Positions 11,922 through 13,528 of a stretch of 13,528 nt of DNA are shown here, piece by piece (position 1 is the stretch's first letter; the number at the start of each line of letters is the position of its first letter). The notes below the pieces were generated by a model that saw only the letters and a program-made list of their open reading frames with translations, had not been told where the DNA came from and did no database searches. The DNA is taken from NCBI GenBank assembly GCA_012522875.1, contig JAAYJP010000005.1, positions 1 through 13,528 of the forward strand. Reading direction: 5' to 3'. Both the position numbers and the translations under genes were made by a program. The stretch comes from Clostridiales bacterium. Its GTDB lineage: Bacteria > Bacillota > Clostridia > Christensenellales > Aristaeellaceae.

Positions 11922-13331
11922 ATGGCTTATGATTTGGTGATTGTCGGTGCGGGTCCGGCGGGCATTTTCACGGCGCTTGAGCTTTTACGCCAGGGCAGCC
12001 GGCGCAGAATCGTCATGGTGGAGAAGGGCAGCCCCATTGAAAAGCGGCATTGCCCCAAACCCCAGGCAGGGCGCTGTGTGAACTGCCGTCCCTATTGCCA
12101 CATCACCGCCGGCTTCGCGGGCGCGGGCGCATTCTCGGATGGCAAGCTGTCCCTTTCCCACGAGGTGGGGGGCCAGCTGCCGGAATTGGTAGGCGCGGCC
12201 CTGTGCCAGGAAGTGATCGACTATACCGACAGGATCTACCTGGATTTTGGCGCGGATACCCGCGTCGAAGGGCTGGAGCAGACTGACAAAATCAAGGCCA
12301 TCAGAAAGCGGGCCATCCAGGCGGGGCTTCAGCTGGTGGACTGCCCCATCCGCCATATGGGCACCGAAAAGGCGCACGGGATTTACAGCGCCATCCAGCG
12401 CCATTTACTGGATAACGGTGTAGAAATCCGCTTTGGGACCAACTGCGTCAACCTGATCTTTGAAAACAGCCACTGCGCGGGCATTGTGACCCAGAATCCT
12501 GACGGCAGCGGGGAGGAAGAGATCAGGGCCAGGGACATTGTGGTGGCCACCGGCAGGCGCGGGGCCGAATGGCTGGAGAAGATCTGCCAGGAGCATGGCA
12601 TCGCCCACCAGCCGGGAACGGTGGACATCGGTGTGCGCGTGGAGGTGCGCAATGAGGTCATGGAGGAGGTCAACGGCGCGCTGTATGAGTCCAAGCTCAT
12701 CGGCTATCCCCACCCCTTTAAGGACAAGGTGCGCACCTTCTGCCAGAACCCCGGGGGGTTTGTCAGCCAGGAAAATTACGACAACGACCTGGCCGTGGTC
12801 AACGGCCACAGCTATAAGGAAAGGAAGTCCCAGAACACCAACCTGGCCATCCTGTCCTCCCACAACTTCAATCATCCCTTTAATCAGCCCATCGCCTATG
12901 CGCAGAAAATCGGCGAGCTGACCAATATGCTGGCCAACGGCAGCATCCTGGTACAGCGCTTTGGCGACATTCTGGACGGCAAGCGCACATGGGAAAAGGA
13001 ACTGCTCAGGGCAAACGTGCGTCCGACGCTCAAGGACGCCGTGGCAGGGGACATCACAGCGGGCATGCCCTACCGCGCGATGACCAACATCGTGAATTTC
13101 ATCCAGGCCATGGAAATGGTGGTGCCCGGTTTCGCCTCGCCGGAGACGCTGCTGTACTCACCGGAACTCAAGTTCTACTCCAACCGGGTGAAAATGGACG
13201 AAAAACTCAACACCAGCATCGCCGGCTTTTATTCCCTGGGGGATTCCAGCGGCTGGACCCGGGGCCTGATGATGTCCTCCGCCATGGGCGTGATGCTGGG
13301 GAAAAAGCTCGCCCGCGAGGAGCGTGCCTGA
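11922..13331 (+). CDS. FAD-dependent dehydrogenase (COG2509-type NAD(P)/FAD oxidoreductase)
   Basis: A 469-residue cytosolic flavoprotein. It begins with a dinucleotide-binding motif VGAGPAG (8-14), then a Cys cluster C44-x7-C52-x2-C55-x3-C59 running into ITAGFAGAGAFSDGKLS (61-77), a hallmark of this family. A second nucleotide-binding stretch, DIVVATGRRGAEWL, and a C-terminal FYSLGDSSGWTRGLMMSSAMG (FAD-closing) are also seen. Length fits the family (~460-480). The physiological substrate is not established to my knowledge; annotation as a generic oxidoreductase is all that can be supported. The ATG at 11922 is preceded by AAGGAG; the longer frame upstream overlaps the promoter. It is divergent from the secreted reductase and is directly followed by folA, whose ribosome binding site lies in its last codons. 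Confidence 0.9.
   Translation: MAYDLVIVGAGPAGIFTALELLRQGSRRRIVMVEKGSPIEKRHCPKPQAGRCVNCRPYCHITAGFAGAGAFSDGKLSLSHEVGGQLPELVGAALCQEVIDYTDRIYLDFGADTRVEGLEQTDKIKAIRKRAIQAGLQLVDCPIRHMGTEKAHGIYSAIQRHLLDNGVEIRFGTNCVNLIFENSHCAGIVTQNPDGSGEEEIRARDIVVATGRRGAEWLEKICQEHGIAHQPGTVDIGVRVEVRNEVMEEVNGALYESKLIGYPHPFKDKVRTFCQNPGGFVSQENYDNDLAVVNGHSYKERKSQNTNLAILSSHNFNHPFNQPIAYAQKIGELTNMLANGSILVQRFGDILDGKRTWEKELLRANVRPTLKDAVAGDITAGMPYRAMTNIVNFIQAMEMVVPGFASPETLLYSPELKFYSNRVKMDEKLNTSIAGFYSLGDSSGWTRGLMMSSAMGVMLGKKLAREERA
13317..13322 (+). promoter_or_regulatory. Ribosome binding site of folA inside the preceding gene
   Basis: GAGGAG within the last codons of the FAD-dehydrogenase gene lies nine bases before the GTG start, which directly follows the TGA stop. 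This fixes the folA start and implies translational coupling. Confidence 0.7.
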
Positions 13332-13528
13332 GTGCGCGCCATCGCCTGCGTGGATCAGGCCTGGGGCATTGGCCTTAAGGGCCGGATGCTCTTTGATTTG
13401 CCAGGCGACCTTGCTCATTTCGCGCGTTTGACCCGGGGAAAAACCCTGGTGATGGGGCGCAGGACACTGGAAAGCCTCCCGGGTGGGAGGCCGCTGAAAG
13501 ACCGGGCGAACATCGTCCTCACCCGCAA
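13332..13528 (+). CDS. folA: Dihydrofolate reductase, N-terminal part (partial)
   Basis: The first 65 codons of dihydrofolate reductase, which reduces dihydrofolate to tetrahydrofolate with NADPH; the rest lies beyond the window. Visible: MRAIACVDQAWGIGLKGRML (1-20), which matches the start and the Met20-type loop; LPGDL with Asp26 as the substrate-binding acid (Asp27 of E. coli); GKTLVMGRRTLESLPGGRPL, the NADPH-binding segment; and NIVLTR. Phe21 stands where E. coli has Trp22. The start is GTG immediately after the stop of the FAD dehydrogenase (TGA|GTG), so the two are cotranscribed. No thyA is seen before it, unlike many folA loci. Confidence 0.93.
   Translation, partial: MRAIACVDQAWGIGLKGRMLFDLPGDLAHFARLTRGKTLVMGRRTLESLPGGRPLKDRANIVLTR

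Noticed and set aside
1..13528. Mobile element, phage, CRISPR or defence system
   Set aside because: No transposase, integrase, terminal repeats, repeat-spacer array or defence gene is visible, and composition is even across the window.

Overview
The window looks like ordinary chromosome from a GC-rich Gram-positive anaerobe of the Clostridia (Bacillota). The signs are strong purine-rich ribosome binding sites (AAGGAGG types), compact TTGACA/TATAAT promoters, short U-tailed terminators, an ECF-type ThiT behind a TPP riboswitch, a YwlG protein, a TipA-type MerR regulator and a secreted flavin fumarate-reductase-like enzyme. Assignment below class is not possible from the sequence. No phage, insertion sequence, CRISPR array, tRNA or rRNA gene was seen.

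Layout: (1) 1-290, minus: start of a DASS/SLC13-type anion permease, cut by the window edge, with its own weak promoter and separated by a terminator from the operon before it. (2) 438-5059, minus: a four-gene operon read leftward: a soluble protein of unknown function (216 aa), a membrane-anchored protein of unknown function (170 aa), an ABC exporter half-transporter (596 aa) and an MBL/beta-CASP/RMMBL nuclease-like hydrolase (532 aa). (3) 5094-5930, plus: a divergent promoter that uses the same -35 bases, then a TPP riboswitch with a terminator and a visible antiterminator, then thiT. (4) 5973-7231, minus: ywlG and a yggS-type PLP-binding protein in a tight operon. (5) 7339-8364, minus: gapA. 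(6) 8571-8744, minus: rpsU (57 aa). (7) 8997-9761, plus: a TipA-like MerR regulator behind a promoter with a 19-bp spacer and a central dyad. (8) 9837-11714, minus: a secreted FMN/FAD reductase, convergent with the regulator across a shared terminator hairpin; its promoter spacer holds a perfect FNR-type box. (9) 11922 to the end, plus: a cytosolic FAD-dependent dehydrogenase (COG2509 type) followed directly by folA (dihydrofolate reductase), cut by the window edge.

How the genes fit together: most are separate housekeeping or transport units. The divergent flavoenzymes at 9837-13331 share an intergenic region with two operator-like palindromes, one over each promoter, which suggests regulated redox functions. 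The 438-5059 operon combines an exporter and an RNA-processing-type hydrolase with two unknown proteins; a joint role is not evident. I did not find a clear new defence, mobile or biosynthetic system. The most interesting signals are regulatory: the FNR-type box, the shared -35 of the divergent promoters, the riboswitch switching helices, and unexplained hairpins at 8868-8931.
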